A DNA stretch of 54,036 nucleotides from Chloroflexi bacterium 54-19 (GCA_001898225.1 MKTJ01000067.1:1-54036), one strand, 5' to 3'. Counted from the first letter of the stretch, positions 34,889-43,771 are shown. Program-made: numbers and translations. The notes: a model not told the origin generated them from the sequence alone.

Positions 34889-34945
34889 TATTGCCGCTCC
34901 AAATAAACCTTTCTTAAAAGACCGGTTTTTCGCAGCCTGGCTAAT

Positions 34946-35911
34946 CTAGCCGGATTTAGAGCTTTTCGGATAAAAATTCCCGGTTGTTCTATCTAAAGGG
35001 GTAAAAAGCCCGGTCACAAAGCCCCTGGAAAAGGCTTTCAGGCGGGTTGTTCCGGCCAGGCGACGCTGCGTTACGATATTCTTTAGCAGTGGATAGACAA
35101 TTTTACCAAAAAATTCAGACCAGAAATAAGATAGTATAAATAACTTTCTCTCTTTAAAATATTTAGCTATGGCTGCCCCGTTACCGTAAGAATATTGATA
35201 GAGTAATTTTCGATAGTCCTGCCAGTTACGAAACCCATAATGAACCACCAGGACCGCCGGGGTTTCATATACATAATAACCGGCCAACAGCATCTTTATC
35301 AGAAAATCAGGTTCCGAGGCCGACCGGAGGGGCGCGCCTACCCCTAACATGGGGTCAAATCCAGAAACTTTCTCCCAGGCGCTCCGCCGGACTCCCATAT
35401 TGGCGGTAATCCCATGGACGAGGGATTTCTGAGATACTTTTGTAGCTAAAAAACTATCCGGGCGGATATAGGTCGTTATATGCCCCTGGGTGGCATCGTG
35501 TTCTCCCGCCGTAACATTCCCGGACACCACCCCAATCCGCTTATCCGTCTTAAAGGCCGCCACCATCTTGCTCAACCAGTCGGGCGAGGCGACGCAATCA
35601 TCATCGGTGATGGCTACAAACTCGCTCGTCGTTGAGCTTATAGCCAGGTTACGACCGGCGCTACATCCCCTGGTATCACTTTTTAGATAATGCAAACGGC
35701 TGTCGCCCGAAAACGGTTTAAGAGCTTCCTCCGTACTATTATCATCACTCTGGTCGATAATCCAGAGGTCGAAATTGGGATATGTATTGTCAAGAATGGA
35801 TTCTACCGCCGCCAGGATCCGGTCGCCCCGGTTGCGGGTAGAGATGACGGCGCTTATGCTCGGAATTACTTCCGGTGATGTTGCATCTGTAAGGTTAAGT
35901 TTTGAAGACAT
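34946..35911 (-). CDS. Family 2 glycosyltransferase, paralogue of the 32592 gene
   Basis: This 321-residue GT-A enzyme carries ISAVISTRNRGDRILAAVESI, IIDQSDDNS, RGCSAGRNLA, ITDDDCV (DXD) and SEPDFLIKMLL. Its layout matches the product of the 32592 gene over its length. ATG 35911 has GGGAAAG upstream; a GTG at 35947 would add 12 residues without a ribosome binding site. Convergent with the 33848 gene and followed on its strand by no close gene. Confidence 0.87.
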   Translation of the reverse strand: MSSKLNLTDATSPEVIPSISAVISTRNRGDRILAAVESILDNTYPNFDLWIIDQSDDNSTEEALKPFSGDSRLHYLKSDTRGCSAGRNLAISSTTSEFVAITDDDCVASPDWLSKMVAAFKTDKRIGVVSGNVTAGEHDATQGHITTYIRPDSFLATKVSQKSLVHGITANMGVRRSAWEKVSGFDPMLGVGAPLRSASEPDFLIKMLLAGYYVYETPAVLVVHYGFRNWQDYRKLLYQYSYGNGAAIAKYFKERKLFILSYFWSEFFGKIVYPLLKNIVTQRRLAGTTRLKAFSRGFVTGLFTPLDRTTGNFYPKSSKSG

Positions 35912-35955
35912 GCCAGCTTTCCCAGGATTTTTAAAGTTAGCGCCCACAAGTAGCG

Positions 35956-36477
35956 CTATTCACCGGTAGCGCCGTCAACCGCCTCGCGCAATAAATCGGC
36001 GTGGCCATTGTGACGGGCCGTTTCCTCAATCATATGATACATAATCCAGCGCAAGGTTGGGCTATTACCATCCGGCCATGACCTGGCCGCCTTTTCATCC
36101 AGGCTGGCGGCGGCCACAATCTGGCGCGACTTCTCACATTCCTCGTCATAGAGCCGAAGAATGCCTTCGGTGGTTTCGTCCGGCTCAATTCGCCAATCGG
36201 CGTCAGGGTCTTCCTTGGTCCAGGGAAAAGTTACGTTATCGTTTTTGAAACGATGCTGGAACCAGGAGCGTTCGACATAGGCCAGGTGTTTGACCAGGCC
36301 CAGCAGGGTCATCGTCGAGGTCGGGACCGAGGAGCGCCGGAGGTCTTCGTCGCCTACCCCGCGTACCTTCCAGAGCAGAGTTGCCCGGTGATAATCGAGA
36401 AAAGAGTCAAGCATTTCCAGTTCCGAACCGGCTAAAGGCGGGTCTACCCGCCCGGTAGCGTCTGCTTCGTTCGACAT
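35956..36477 (-). CDS. DinB-like (DUF664) four-helix protein, copy 1
   Basis: This 173-residue protein has the DinB/YfiT-type metal-binding four-helix bundle. The likely metal His residues are in LVKHLAYVER (about 62-71) and HMIEETARHNGHADLLRE (about 147-164). Members include thiol-S-transferases and uncharacterised enzymes of stress or detoxification. The protein is closely similar along its length to the next gene, including its last 30 residues, so this is a recent tandem duplication. Confidence 0.87.
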   Translation of the reverse strand: MSNEADATGRVDPPLAGSELEMLDSFLDYHRATLLWKVRGVGDEDLRRSSVPTSTMTLLGLVKHLAYVERSWFQHRFKNDNVTFPWTKEDPDADWRIEPDETTEGILRLYDEECEKSRQIVAAASLDEKAARSWPDGNSPTLRWIMYHMIEETARHNGHADLLREAVDGATGE

Positions 36478-36527
36478 TATAGATCCTTTATCTCTTAAAA
36501 TTGCTGCCGATATTTTGCCTGGGCAGC

Positions 36528-37043
36528 CTATTCGCCGGTAGCGCCGTCAATCGCCTCGCGCAGCAAATCAGCGTGGCCGTTATGACGGGCCGTCTCTTCA
36601 ATCATGTGGAACAGGATCCAGCGCAGGGTCACCCTGTCACCATTACGGCGGGGTTTAGCCGAGAGGTCGTCCAGGTTAGCGCTTTCAACAATCCGGCGTG
36701 ATTTCTCAGTTTCTTCCCGGTAAAATTGAAGGATGCTTTCGGCAGTTTCAGCCTCGCCAATCCCAAAACCGGAATCAAAGTCCCTGGTAGTCCATACATC
36801 AAAAACATCTTCGCCTTTGAAACGTCGCTGAAACCAGGTCCGCTCGACATAGGCCAGGTGTTTGACCAGACCCAGTAGTGTAAGACTGGAAGTGGGGACC
36901 GCCTGGCGTTTGAGATTTTCCTCGCTCACCCCGCTCACCTTCCATAACAGGGTTGCCCGGTGATAGTCGAGAAAAGAGTTGAGCATCTCCAGTTCTGTAG
37001 CAACTAGTGGCGGGTCCACCCGTTCGATGGCATTTTCATTCAC
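36528..37043 (-). CDS. DinB-like (DUF664) four-helix protein, copy 2
   Basis: This 171-residue paralogue of the adjacent gene shares the blocks LDYHRATLLWKV, LLGLVKHLAYVER and HMIEETARHNGHADLLRE, including the predicted metal His residues. The middle segment (about 75-125) differs most, which suggests different substrates. It is the promoter-proximal copy on the minus strand, with 50 bases to copy 1. Confidence 0.87.
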   Translation of the reverse strand: MNENAIERVDPPLVATELEMLNSFLDYHRATLLWKVSGVSEENLKRQAVPTSSLTLLGLVKHLAYVERTWFQRRFKGEDVFDVWTTRDFDSGFGIGEAETAESILQFYREETEKSRRIVESANLDDLSAKPRRNGDRVTLRWILFHMIEETARHNGHADLLREAIDGATGE

Positions 37044-37289
37044 TATCTTACTCCTTTAATCTGCTTACTATTCCGCTAAGGTTTATTACCTGTCCAAGTT
37101 TATTCCTATTTTACCTTTGCAGGAGAAAGTAGGACTACCGTCAAACTACCTAAATCCGTCTTCAATCTGTGTGTATTTACTTTTTACCGAAACCCACCGG
37201 AAGCAGGGACGTATTGACATTAGTGTGGTTGTAGGCAATCAGAATTTACGGTTAAACAAAAGAATTAAAGCTTAGATAGGAGTAAATTA

Positions 37290-37502
37290 ATGGCATCCTT
37301 CAATGCAGAAGAACCGAAACAATACGAGGTGGCCGGACGACTGCTAAAGTGTCTTGTTTGCGGTCATGACCACTTCTGGCGGCGAGGAGCCCAGCTAAAC
37401 ACAGCCGCGGCTACCTTCTTCAACATGGATTGGACCAACGAAACGGCCAATTGTTTCGTCTGTGATAACTGCGGTTACATCCACTGGTTTTTGCCAAAAT
37501 AG
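37290..37502 (+). CDS. Small zinc-ribbon protein
   Basis: This 70-residue protein has two CxxC pairs (CLVCGHDHFW and CDNCGYIHWF) that should bind one zinc ion. Between them runs AQLNTAAATFFNMDWTNETANCFVC, a pattern I recall from a widespread uncharacterised small-protein family. ATG 37290 has a good site (TAGGAG). It is monocistronic; function unknown. Confidence 0.8.
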   Translation: MASFNAEEPKQYEVAGRLLKCLVCGHDHFWRRGAQLNTAAATFFNMDWTNETANCFVCDNCGYIHWFLPK

Positions 37503-37542
37503 ATTTTCTTCTAGCCCGGTTAAAATAGCTCGGAAAAAAATA

Positions 37543-38325
37543 CTAAACCTTTGCCAGCGCTTTAACCCTGTACCAGTAGCGGTAGACTTCCCGGAAACCA
37601 AAACCGGCATAGAGTTGCAGGGCGGCAGTATTTGGGGTGGCAACCTGCAAGTAGGCCGTATTCGCGCCCTGGGCCTGGCCCCAGCGCAGGAGTTCTACCA
37701 CGAGGCGGCGGCCCCAACCCTGGCGCCGGAAGGCCGGGTTTGTCACAATGTCGAACAGACCCACATAACCGCGTTCGTAGACGGCCAACCCGACCGCCAT
37801 AGTTTGCCCGGCCTCTTCCAACCGCAAAAAGCAGTGAGACGGTAGAATATTGCCCAGCAGTTTCTCAACGTTAGCCCAGTGCCCGATTGAAATATTGGTC
37901 AGGTGCAGCCAGGCCAGGAGCCAGTCCGGTTTTAACTGGCTTTCCCGAAAGACATGCGAATCTTCGCCGGGCGAAGCCGTATCCGAGAGAAAGGGTTGCA
38001 ATTCATCCAGGGCCACAGCCTGGATGCTGACCGGTTCAAATTTGGCATAGCCCAGCGAGTTTAAGACTTCGTCTAAATTGGAGGGGACTGAGGCGGGGGT
38101 CAGCTTAAAAACGGTCGGCAGCCCTTTTGAGGTATAACATTCTTCGCAGGTCTGGATTTTCCGGTAGAGGTCCGGTTCGTGGCCGTTATAGAGGGGGTTA
38201 ATGGAGTTGGCCCGCTGGGTATAGCCCTCGCTAAAACGCAGCAGCCAGCCATCGTACAGGACGGTATGGTGGCCGGGCCAGGCGTTCAGGCTCAATTCTT
38301 CTAAGAAAGTTATCCGCGGGTCCAT
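37543..38325 (-). CDS. GNAT-family N-acetyltransferase
   Basis: This 260-residue protein has a divergent N-terminal half (about 1-130) and a GNAT domain at the C-terminus. Motif A reads IVTNPAFRRQGWGRRLVVELL (about 200-220), motif B NTAALQLYAGFGFREVYRYWY. It transfers acetyl from acetyl-CoA to an unknown amine. Its ATG abuts the stop of the HAD phosphatase gene, so it is the last gene of the leftward par operon. Confidence 0.87.
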   Translation of the reverse strand: MDPRITFLEELSLNAWPGHHTVLYDGWLLRFSEGYTQRANSINPLYNGHEPDLYRKIQTCEECYTSKGLPTVFKLTPASVPSNLDEVLNSLGYAKFEPVSIQAVALDELQPFLSDTASPGEDSHVFRESQLKPDWLLAWLHLTNISIGHWANVEKLLGNILPSHCFLRLEEAGQTMAVGLAVYERGYVGLFDIVTNPAFRRQGWGRRLVVELLRWGQAQGANTAYLQVATPNTAALQLYAGFGFREVYRYWYRVKALAKV

Positions 38326-38985
38326 TTATAAAGAGTGCGCTACTAAAGTGGTTGGAATTTGAGAAGGACGGTGAAAAAGGTAGGTCGCCCCGGCCCCGGT
38401 CAGTTCAGCTTCGCTACCGTAGCCGTAGGTGACACCCCCGGCAAGGATGGTATTCCTTTTAGCGCCCAGGATGTCATGTTCGCGGTCGCCAATCATGAGG
38501 ACCTGTGCGGGCGAAAGTTGCTCCTGTTCGAGGATAAGACCGATTAGCTCCCCTTTATTGCTGTAGCGGCCATCCAGTTCCGCCCCGTAAATCGCCTCGA
38601 AAAAACCTGCCAGTTCGAATTTTTCCAGGATTTGCCGGGCATAGACCGCCGGTTTTGAGGTGGCTATCAACAACTGGAAATCTTTCTTGAGAAGTTGTAA
38701 AGTTTCGACCACTTCAGGATATACAAAATTCTCAAACAACCCGGTCGCAGCAAAATATTCGCGGTAGAGGCTGACTGCTTGCTCGATCAAGTCCGGGTCG
38801 TCGGTAGCCAACAACCGGGCGAAACTCTCGCGCAGGGGCGGGCCGATACACCAGTCCAGGTTGGCCGAGGTTAAATCTCTCCGGCCCAGCCTGTCCAGGG
38901 CATAGACGAAAGAGGCGACAATCCCCTCTTTCGGGTCTGTCAGCGTACCGTCCAGGTCAAAGAATAGGTGTGTAATTGGAGACAT
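38326..38985 (-). CDS. HAD-family phosphatase (phosphoglycolate-phosphatase-like)
   Basis: This 219-residue HAD hydrolase has FFDLDGTLTD (Asp nucleophile and acid/base), a helical cap, IATSKP (motif II Ser/Thr region), and MIGDREHDILGAKRN (motif IV acidic pair). It resembles Gph/PpaX enzymes that dephosphorylate small metabolites; substrate unknown. Its start directly follows the stop of the initiator-like gene, so it is cotranscribed with parA, parB and that gene. Confidence 0.9.
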   Translation of the reverse strand: MSPITHLFFDLDGTLTDPKEGIVASFVYALDRLGRRDLTSANLDWCIGPPLRESFARLLATDDPDLIEQAVSLYREYFAATGLFENFVYPEVVETLQLLKKDFQLLIATSKPAVYARQILEKFELAGFFEAIYGAELDGRYSNKGELIGLILEQEQLSPAQVLMIGDREHDILGAKRNTILAGGVTYGYGSEAELTGAGATYLFHRPSQIPTTLVAHSL

Positions 38986-40602
38986 TTAATCCTGCCAGCC
39001 GCTGGCTTTATTCTGCCACAGCTCCACAATTTTCCGGGCAGTATCCTCCGGCAATTTGCGGACTCCCCGTTCGTAGCGCGAGAGAGTTTCGCGGGAAATA
39101 CCCAGGGCCTGGGCCAGTTCGGCCTGGTGCAGATGGTACTCGTTACGGAACTGCTGGATACGGGCCGGGGCTTCGCACAATTCGTTATGGGTAGCCGGGA
39201 CTTCCAGGGTCGAACTGGCCTTGGCCGGGGAAGGCAGCACCCGCAGGTTGGACTCGTTGCGCCGGACCGGGGCCTGGATAGACGAGGAAGGTAAAGTCCG
39301 GTTGCGGTCGGAGGGCTGGTTGAGCCGCCAGAGCGATTCGGCCAGTTTGACCGTCCTCGGCTCGTCCAGCCATTCCTGGAAGAAACCGCGCTGGCGGGTG
39401 GGCGGCTCGAAGTCGGGAATTTCGTCCAGCACCCCGATTTCGCGCAACCGTTCGTGGGCCTCGATAATGGCTTCCACGGTGCGGCCCGGTTTATCCATGT
39501 TCGGTTCCTCACCGCAAAATTCCAGGATAGAGCGAATGGTGGCGTGCGGCTGCATCCCACCCTTCCCGGCAATAGTGCCGACAAGGGTCCAGTATGTGCC
39601 GATTTTCTTGGCAAGAGCCTCGTGATATGGACTCAGACTGAGCAGCAGACTGGCATAGTTACCAATCCAGCGCAGCCCGTCCGGGTCGAGAAAGTGGGCC
39701 AGAGCCTGACCGCAGCGGAAGCCGAAGGCGGTCCAGCTTTTGCCGTCGCGTTTGTATTCCACGTCTACGATGTCGAGCAGGCGGTCGGGGCGTTCTTTAC
39801 CAAAAAAGAGCGTGCCGCCCTTGTAGTCCTGCCAGCCCATCGTCAGCCGCAGGTCGGCCAGCCGCATCACTTCCTGCTTGAAATCTTCGTAGAGAAGCGA
39901 ACTCGAACCGTGGCGGAGTTTGACCGAGCGATACTCGGCAATTTCTTCCAGGCTCATGCGGGCGATATTAAGCTGCGGGTTGGGCAACTTGGCAATCTGG
40001 GACATCAAAATCAGGAAAATATCGGCAGTCTCGACCGACAAATCCTTGACCACGTTCCACAAAAAACCGACCGTCTCCACCGTGTCCGGCGGGTGTTCGA
40101 AAAATAGGGTGATATGACCGTCCCGGGCCTGGTAGGAATACTGGGGCCGTCCGTAGGAGTCGGGGGTCCACTGGTTCTTGCTACCACCGGCATAGAAAGC
40201 CTGGAGAGCGGCCCGGATAGGCGGGCTGATAGGCAGGGGAATATGTTTTTCACGTGGAACACTCAGGCTCAAAACCTTGCTTTTGAGAGTTTCGAGTTCT
40301 TCTTCGAGGTTCTCAAGGTCGCGGTCGACATTGGAGCGGCGTTCCCCCGACTCCCCAAGCGACTGCTTTAGCTGGGCCAGCGACAGGTTTAGCTCCTGGG
40401 TATCGACCCGCTGTTTGTCCTGCTCGCTGAGTTTGCGGAGTTCTTCCAGGCTGCGAGTAATCCGGGCCGTGCTGAGATGGAGAGTGCGCAGTTCTTCCTC
40501 GACCTGGGCCAGCGTCATATCAAAATTCTCGCTGCCGTTCGCCTCATCCTGAGACCGGTCATTGCGGGCCAGCATCCCCCGGCTGTTTCTATTTCTGCTC
40601 AA
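38986..40602 (-). CDS. Probable replication initiator or origin-binding protein (coiled coil + XRE HTH)
   Basis: This 538-residue protein has an N-terminal coiled coil (about 25-130) and a central region (about 150-400) with two winged-helix-like stretches (VKDLSVETADIFLILMSQIA and LSPYHEALAKKIGTYWTLVG). The latter are reminiscent of plasmid Rep proteins. A C-terminal XRE-type HTH (about 488-530, AELAQALGISRETLSRYERG) ends it. The start overlaps parB by 14 bases. The neighbourhood of ParAB, iterons and a helicase-primase pair makes an initiator or origin regulator likely, but no family signature proves it. It also contains a chromosomal-type parS-like site. Confidence 0.65.
   Translation of the reverse strand: MSRNRNSRGMLARNDRSQDEANGSENFDMTLAQVEEELRTLHLSTARITRSLEELRKLSEQDKQRVDTQELNLSLAQLKQSLGESGERRSNVDRDLENLEEELETLKSKVLSLSVPREKHIPLPISPPIRAALQAFYAGGSKNQWTPDSYGRPQYSYQARDGHITLFFEHPPDTVETVGFLWNVVKDLSVETADIFLILMSQIAKLPNPQLNIARMSLEEIAEYRSVKLRHGSSSLLYEDFKQEVMRLADLRLTMGWQDYKGGTLFFGKERPDRLLDIVDVEYKRDGKSWTAFGFRCGQALAHFLDPDGLRWIGNYASLLLSLSPYHEALAKKIGTYWTLVGTIAGKGGMQPHATIRSILEFCGEEPNMDKPGRTVEAIIEAHERLREIGVLDEIPDFEPPTRQRGFFQEWLDEPRTVKLAESLWRLNQPSDRNRTLPSSSIQAPVRRNESNLRVLPSPAKASSTLEVPATHNELCEAPARIQQFRNEYHLHQAELAQALGISRETLSRYERGVRKLPEDTARKIVELWQNKASGWQD
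40246..40261. promoter_or_regulatory. parS-like sequence inside the initiator-like gene
   Basis: TTTTTCACGTGGAACA matches the chromosomal parS consensus TGTTTCACGTGAAACA at 14 of 16 positions with an intact CACGTG core. A second 14/16 match, TGTTAAACGTGAAACA, lies at 45592-45607 inside the primase gene but lacks the CACGTG core. Either could be a chance match in coding sequence, or a loading site for a chromosomal ParB. Confidence 0.35.
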
Positions 40603-41665
40603 GATTTGCTCCTCCCGCTTCCGCTAAAAGTTCGGCCAGTTCCAGCAAGGTATCCCGGATAGCCTGGATGGACCGGTTCAAACTATCGTGGTTGGCCTGC
40701 CAGGTTTCAGGGTCGAGTTCGCCCCAGCGATTGAGAATACTCAGCACCATCGAGGTTTCCTGGTTGATGCGCCGGGTGTTGTACTGGCTGCTTTTGACCG
40801 CCTTTTTGGGCGCTTCCGCCGCCGCTTTATTCTCACTTTGTCCGTCCGGACGGACAACCGGGCGGCTTTCAAGCTCTATCACGTTGTGCGGTAGCGCCGC
40901 GCTTACCTCTATTATCTCGGTGACAGCTACCTCCGGGACCGGGGTTTCTTCCAGGGTATGGAGGTCGCGGATAATCTCGCGGACCGCCTCTTTGTTGAGG
41001 GTGCCTTCCAGGACCGCCTCAATCAGGGGACGTCGTTCGCCGGGGCTACCCAGGCTGGCAATCCGGCGGGCCACCGTGACGGTATCGGGCCGTTTCATTA
41101 CCAGGTCCTGGACATCCTGGGGCGCGCGCAACAGGGCCAGTCGTCCGTCCACGTAATCTTTGTTCTTACCAATGCGCGAGGCCAGTTCCCGGATAGTATA
41201 CTCGCCGGTCCGGGTCAGGCGCTGAAAGACGATAGCCTCTTCGAGCGGATTTAAATCCTGGCGCTGGATATTCTCGGCCAGGCCGATTTCAAGCATTTCT
41301 TTGTCAGAATAATCGGCCACATCACATGGCAGCATGGTTAGACCGGCCAGGATAGCCGCTCTTAACCGCCGCTCCCCATAGACAAGCTGGAAATAGCCCT
41401 GACCGGGAGCATTAGGGTCGGGCCGGACCCGCAAGCGGCTGATAAACCCCTGGGTCTGAATGGCCCGCGAAAGCTCGTCCAGGGCGTCAAAACGCTGGCG
41501 AGCCTGGAAGGGGTTGGGCCGGATCCGTTCGACCGGCAAATTCTGGCTAAAAACAGGGCGTTCGGCTAACTCATGGCGCAGACCGATAACCGATTCGAAA
41601 TCACTATCACTGGCGGAAGCCGGACCAGCGCTCCGGCTGCTTAAAAAACTTCTGGTTTTAGCCAT
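40589..41665 (-). CDS. parB: ParB centromere-binding CTPase
   Basis: This 358-residue ParB/Spo0J family protein has the ParB N-terminal domain (about 40-140), with the CTP-binding motifs GERRLRA (98-104) and ENIQRQDLNPLEEA (131-144). The HTH follows (about 157-182, TIRELASRIGKNKDYVDGRL). A linker contains VVRPDGQ, encoded by a 20-bp palindrome, and the C-terminal dimerisation region ends the chain. It loads at parS sites, slides as a clamp and stimulates ParA ATPase. Its ATG overlaps the parA stop (TAATG), a standard parAB operon. Confidence 0.95.
   Translation of the reverse strand: MAKTRSFLSSRSAGPASASDSDFESVIGLRHELAERPVFSQNLPVERIRPNPFQARQRFDALDELSRAIQTQGFISRLRVRPDPNAPGQGYFQLVYGERRLRAAILAGLTMLPCDVADYSDKEMLEIGLAENIQRQDLNPLEEAIVFQRLTRTGEYTIRELASRIGKNKDYVDGRLALLRAPQDVQDLVMKRPDTVTVARRIASLGSPGERRPLIEAVLEGTLNKEAVREIIRDLHTLEETPVPEVAVTEIIEVSAALPHNVIELESRPVVRPDGQSENKAAAEAPKKAVKSSQYNTRRINQETSMVLSILNRWGELDPETWQANHDSLNRSIQAIRDTLLELAELLAEAGGANLEQK
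40838..40857. repeat. 20-bp palindrome, copy 1 (in parB)
   Basis: TTGTCCGTCCGGACGGACAA is a perfect palindrome. Related copies are at 46014, 46071 and 47214, all within the replication module. Read in the parB frame it encodes VVRPDGQ. It is a candidate centromere or operator for ParB. Confidence 0.75.
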
Positions 41666-42798
41666 TAAAAGTGATCCTCACTCATAGCCAATTCATCGTC
41701 AGGCACCTGGAAACTGACGGCCTCCGAACCGTAGAGTAACTCCTGGGCTAAATTGCGATAAGCCTGGGCTCCTTTGTCTTTAGGCTTATAAGAGAGGATA
41801 GTTTTATGCAAACCCTGGGCTTCGGCGAACTGGATGGAGCGTTCGATAACGGTATTAAAGACCCGCACCTGTTTGCCAAACTCGTCGCGGGTGAAATCTA
41901 TAACCTCGCGGTGAACTTTCGACTTGGTGACCTTGGTCAGCAAAATCCCGGCGATTTTCAGGTCTGCATTGAGCTCCGACCTTCTGATTATGTCAACTTG
42001 TTTTAACATCATGGCAACCGCTTCGGTGGAGAGCGGCTCGGTTTCGTGAGGGATAATCAGTTCCTGGGCGGCTACCAGCGAGTTTTTGACGAGGACACCT
42101 AGTGAGGGGAGGGTATCAATCAGGATGAAGTCGTAGACAGGCCGGACCGACCGCAAGAGCTTTTGCAGCACCCATACTCCCTGCGAATTTATAAGCATTT
42201 CGTCGGCGGTCCCGGCCAGGCGGATATTGCTGGGCACCACGTCCAGCCCTACCGGGGCCTGGATGATGGTCGGCTCAATCTGGGGGGTATAGGTCGCCAT
42301 GTAAAGCTGGATCGCGCTATCGAGGCTATTCTTCAACCCGCTGGCTTCGATACCAGAACTGAGGGTCAGATTACCCTGGGGGTCGCAGTCCACCAGTAAC
42401 ACCCGGTAACCGAGTTCAGCCAGGGCCGCTCCCAGGTTAAGGGTGGTGGTCGTCTTGCCGGTGCCACCTTTAGGGGCGGTAATCGTGATGACGCGGGCCA
42501 GTTTCGTGGGCTCAGGAGCAACCGCCGGGCCGGGCTGCTGGGTAATCGTTTCGGCAGGTGTGGCCGCCAGGACTTTAGGAGCAACCGCGCTTTCGGCGGA
42601 ATCAGTCGGGCGTCTGCGCCGGTCACCCTGCTTCAAGAAACGCTGCACGTCCGAAAGAAGCACCACGTACTGGTTGCCCATTTTCTGCGCGGCCAACCGT
42701 CCGTCGCCGGCGGCTTTTCGCAAACGATGATATTGCACGCCGGTGGTATCAGCCGCCTGGCGCAGAGGTACCGGAACCTCGAAGGCTTTTTCTTGCAA
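41665..42798 (-). CDS. parA: ParA partition ATPase with N-terminal DNA-binding domain
   Basis: This 377-residue type Ia ParA has an N-terminal helix-turn-helix resembling MerR/excisionase (about 12-58), then a low-complexity linker (60-98). The deviant Walker A box is KGGTGKTT (110-117), followed by VLLVDCDPQGN (133-143) and LIDTLPSLG (Walker B region). Such ParA proteins move ParB-bound DNA over the nucleoid and repress their own operon through the N-terminal domain. TTG start with GGAG upstream. A palindrome overlaps its promoter. First gene of the leftward operon. Confidence 0.95.
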   Translation of the reverse strand: MQEKAFEVPVPLRQAADTTGVQYHRLRKAAGDGRLAAQKMGNQYVVLLSDVQRFLKQGDRRRRPTDSAESAVAPKVLAATPAETITQQPGPAVAPEPTKLARVITITAPKGGTGKTTTTLNLGAALAELGYRVLLVDCDPQGNLTLSSGIEASGLKNSLDSAIQLYMATYTPQIEPTIIQAPVGLDVVPSNIRLAGTADEMLINSQGVWVLQKLLRSVRPVYDFILIDTLPSLGVLVKNSLVAAQELIIPHETEPLSTEAVAMMLKQVDIIRRSELNADLKIAGILLTKVTKSKVHREVIDFTRDEFGKQVRVFNTVIERSIQFAEAQGLHKTILSYKPKDKGAQAYRNLAQELLYGSEAVSFQVPDDELAMSEDHF

Positions 42799-42849
42799 AG
42801 GTAAAACTCCAGAATTTTGTTTTTAAATAATGCGTGCTTTTGAAAATTT

Positions 42850-42878
42850 ATTATAGCAGGCTTTCTCAAATTTGAGAA
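42850..42878 (-). promoter_or_regulatory. par operon promoter with palindromic operator
   Basis: On the minus strand TATAAT (42850-42855) lies 51 bases before the parA start. The 16-bp perfect palindrome TTCTCAAATTTGAGAA (42863-42878) covers the position of the -35 region. A half copy, TTCTCAAATGTTC, is at 42985-42997. This fits autorepression by the DNA-binding domain of ParA. Confidence 0.6.
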
Positions 42879-42946
42879 GGTGTTTATAGCGTTTATTTCG
42901 CTGATTCTTAAAGGATTCTTGAAAGATTTTCCAATTCAGCAGGGCA

Positions 42947-42955
42947 TGTGGATAA
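42947..42955 (-). promoter_or_regulatory. DnaA box
   Basis: The minus strand reads TTATCCACA, the exact consensus DnaA box. It lies between the par promoter and the iterons, where plasmid origins often recruit host DnaA. Confidence 0.7.
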
Positions 42956-43209
42956 AATTATTGGCAAGTTTATACCAGTATAACTTCTCAAATGTTCTAT
43001 TGCGAACCGGGGCGATTAAGAGCGGTTCATTTATTCCTGGGGCCTATCGGTCGGTACCTCAAGTATAACAGGCACCGGTAAGATTTGTTTAGCAAACCCT
43101 TTTTACCAGCACCGCCCTAACCGTTAACCACCGGTAACACCTTGATTTAAAACGGTCAGGTTCGTTATTGCTAAAGCTTGGCCGTTTACAGGCGGAAGTG
43201 GTTTAAGGC

Positions 43210-43335
43210 CACCTGAAGTGGCATCAGTCACATAATCACACACCTATCGTGGCACTTTCTTGTTATAAAAACAACCGGCCATCCACCTGGTACCACCATA
43301 GGTGTGGCACATTTAGAAAATACCCATGGTGGCAG
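43210..43335. repeat. Iteron cluster 1 (four copies of CACCYATNNTGGYAC)
   Basis: Copies start at 43210 (degenerate, CACCTGAAGTGGCAT), 43241 (CACCTATCGTGGCAC), 43290 (reverse orientation, GTACCACCATAGGTG) and 43321 (TACCCATGGTGGCAG). They precede the AT-rich segment. Iterons bind the replication initiator and set copy number. Confidence 0.8.
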
Positions 43336-43347
43336 CTTCGTGTGACC

Positions 43348-43486
43348 GGTAAATCTCAAAAAATAATTATGTAAACAAAATTACTAGATTTATTTATCCT
43401 TTTGCAATAGGGTAAATTAAAATAGAGTTATAATATCATGCGACATTTTTCAAAACAGGGAAATTATTATTCAATTTATGAATATA
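43348..43486. other. AT-rich segment, candidate DNA unwinding element
   Basis: About 140 bases with very few G or C lie between the two iteron clusters, far more AT-rich than the flanking DNA. This is the expected place for strand opening and helicase loading. Confidence 0.6.
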
Positions 43487-43512
43487 CAGCCGGTCACGTG
43501 GTCACACGGTCA

Positions 43513-43683
43513 CACCTATCATGGTATTAAAGCACCTATTCTGGTACCAAAGCATGGCCCATGTGACCGGTTTGGTACCACGATAGGTGCGGTCACAGCG
43601 GTCACACCCATGTTGGTACTTTCTCACCTATGGTGGCACCAGATCACACCCATGCTGGTACTAAAACCAACCCATGCTGGTAG
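43513..43683. repeat. Iteron cluster 2 (seven copies of CACCYATNNTGGTAC)
   Basis: Copies start at 43513, 43533, 43575 (reverse), 43605, 43625, 43647 and 43669. Spacing is 20-42 bases, near two to four helical turns. Three are directly preceded by GGTCA or GATCA, making a longer unit GGTCACACCYATNNTGGTAC. An eighth exact match, CACCTATCTTGGTAC, is inside the primase gene at 46387-46401. Confidence 0.88.
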
Positions 43684-43771
43684 CATGTGATCATTTTGAG
43701 GTCTTATTTAGCCTATTGCAATAAGCAATTTGTAAGCCGTTCACATTGCTAATAAGTATTAAAGAGTCTAA

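Noticed and set aside
42880..43068. 62-codon plus-strand frame between parA and the iterons
   Set aside because: Crosses the DnaA box and operator half site; composition looks random.
43201..43683. CRISPR array interpretation of the 15-bp repeats
   Set aside because: Repeats are too short, occur in both orientations, have irregular spacing and no cas genes; an iteron origin explains them better.
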